Positions 63,316-64,000 of a stretch of DNA of 64,000 nucleotides are shown piece by piece (positions within the stretch are counted from its first letter, which is position 1; the number at the start of each line of letters is the position of its first letter). The translations under genes and the position numbers were made by a program. Location: positions 20,942 to 84,941 of the forward strand of contig CANLUH010000019.1 in assembly GCA_947494205.1 (NCBI GenBank). Direction: 5' to 3'. Under the pieces are notes generated by a model. The model was given only the letters and a program-made list of their open reading frames with translations, was not told the DNA's origin and did no database searches. Source of the stretch: an uncultured Flavobacteriaceae bacterium. GTDB lineage: Bacteria; Bacteroidota; Bacteroidia; Flavobacteriales; Flavobacteriaceae.

Positions 63316-63474
63316 ATGAAGAATACAAACGCAAATAATAAACTAAACTTTAGTAAACTGTCTGTATCAGAATTAAATGATACAGAGTTAAATCAAGTTA
63401 AAGGCGGTTCTACCGATGTAATTAGGGTTACAATAGAGCTTACTACTTATGGAACTTGGTTAACAGTTTTATAA
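63316..63474 (+). CDS. GG-leader precursor peptide 13 (module 3 array)
   Basis: 52 aa: leader MKNTNANNKLNFSKLSVSEL followed by NDTELNQVKGG (GG at 30-31), core STDVIRVTIELTTYGTWLTV plus L, no Cys, strand-like alternation of polar and hydrophobic residues. Eight bases after the previous stop. Confidence 0.78.
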   Translation: MKNTNANNKLNFSKLSVSELNDTELNQVKGGSTDVIRVTIELTTYGTWLTVL

Positions 63475-63528
63475 ATTTTAATAGAACACACAATAAGTAT
63501 AGTCGTATACAAATATTTGGTAAAGACA

Positions 63529-63541
63529 TCGACTTTATCGA
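63529..63541 (+). repeat. TCGACTTTATCGA element, copy 2
   Basis: Identical 13 bases plus similar flanks (followed by nAAAAAC) occur at 59562-59574. In one frame both read (V/I)DFI(D/E)KN, so they may be the remains of the same lost gene. The gap from 63475 to 63654 otherwise holds nothing recognisable. Confidence 0.4.
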
Positions 63542-63654
63542 GAAAAACTACAGTACCAATATTATTTCTAGAGATAAATACTTAGAGTGATACCCCTCAT
63601 ATAACTGTAATTATAGAGGATATATTTTAATTAAATTAAGAAAACACAAACATT

Positions 63655-63792
63655 ATGAAACCAGAAAACAAAAAATTAGATTTCTCAAAAAGTTCAATCG
63701 TAGAGTTAAATGATCAAGATATGTTAGGAGTAGATTCTGCATGGTCGTTAACAATAAAAATTTCTCCAGTAGAGATTTCGTTACACTTCTAG
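63655..63792 (+). CDS. Precursor-like peptide 14, leader without GG (module 3 array)
   Basis: 45 aa: MKPENKKLDFSKSSIVELN matches the leader, but the GG position reads DS (MLGVDSAW). The rest, SLTIKISPVEISLHF, alternates polar and hydrophobic residues, with no Cys. Either it is cleaved elsewhere, or it is a decoy, intracellular signal or decayed precursor. Duplicated 209 bases downstream. Confidence 0.72.
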   Translation: MKPENKKLDFSKSSIVELNDQDMLGVDSAWSLTIKISPVEISLHF

Positions 63793-63863
63793 AGTATAAC
63801 TAGTTACAAGTAAATAGAAATATTTACAACATACAATTTAATAATCAAGAAAACACAAACATT

Positions 63864-64000
63864 ATGAAACCAGAAAACAAAAAATTAGATTTCTCAAAAA
63901 GTTCAATCGTAGAGTTAAATGACCAAGATATGTTAGGAGTAGATTCTGCATGGTCGTTAACAATAAAAATTTCTCCAGTAGAGATTTCGTTACACTTCTA
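63864..64000 (+). CDS. Precursor-like peptide 15, tandem copy of 14 (last base of stop codon outside window)
   Basis: Encodes exactly the same 45 residues as the previous gene; the only difference seen in the coding part is a synonymous GAT to GAC in the leader. The repeat starts 17 bases before the ATG (AAGAAAACACAAACATT). The window ends at TA of the stop codon. Confidence 0.72.
   Translation, partial: MKPENKKLDFSKSSIVELNDQDMLGVDSAWSLTIKISPVEISLHF

Overview
The window is AT-rich chromosomal DNA of a Bacteroidota bacterium, almost certainly family Flavobacteriaceae. This rests on gene content seen here: a T9SS-sorted M36 peptidase, DUF4175/YbeY/MnmG, DUF4249 and DUF4837 lipoproteins, FecI/FecR with STN-type TonB receptors, a GldL-like membrane protein, and promoters of the TTTG-N19/20-TAnnTTTG type. 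The genus cannot be read from the sequence.

Layout. 1-6.6 kb: 3' end of a large Asn-rich surface protein, RNase R, small stress/membrane proteins and a LysE exporter. 6.6-11.9 kb: a minus-strand accessory block holding a polymorphic-toxin-like protein with a C-terminal JAMM metalloprotease motif, its probable immunity protein, an 84-aa orphan and a repeat protein. The block is bounded by tRNA-Cys and two tandem copies of the 3' half of that tRNA. 12-26 kb: housekeeping and envelope genes (folB, DoxX, glnS, FemAB/GNAT-like transferase, stomatin, M36 peptidase, gltX, a TPR-HTH regulator, an AlkB-type hydroxylase). 26-35 kb: DUF4175-ybeY-mnmG-methyltransferase-OmpH. mnmG is flanked by two perfect parS-like palindromes, which suggests a ParB-bound, possibly origin-proximal segment, and is followed by a broken zinc-ribbon gene. 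35-45 kb: three covarying tandem hairpins, then two sigma/anti-sigma/TonB-receptor systems. The second has two matching putative ECF promoters with identical spacing. 46-53 kb: holB, a secreted protein, pgk, a LysM lytic transglycosylase and a DUF4837 lipoprotein.

53-64 kb is the most unusual part. Fifteen tiny genes encode peptides sharing a leader of the form MK(T/S)xxNKLxFxKxxIxELNxxx(L/M)xx(I/V)xGG followed by unrelated, short, often Ser/Thr-rich cores with zero to two Cys. They are arranged around three paralogous regulators, each with an N-terminal signal sequence, TPR repeats, one transmembrane helix and a C-terminal AraC-type DNA-binding domain. The recurring plan is: divergent precursor gene(s) on the minus strand, then the regulator on the plus strand, then a co-directional precursor array (missing in the middle copy, where a small two-helix membrane protein sits instead). 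The leaders resemble Bacteroidota double-glycine natural-product (lanthipeptide-type) precursors. No modification enzyme, peptidase-ABC exporter or immunity pump lies in the window, and the array runs off its right edge. I infer a peptide production/sensing locus in which membrane-anchored TPR-AraC proteins may sense the exported peptides or control their genes. That link is a hypothesis.
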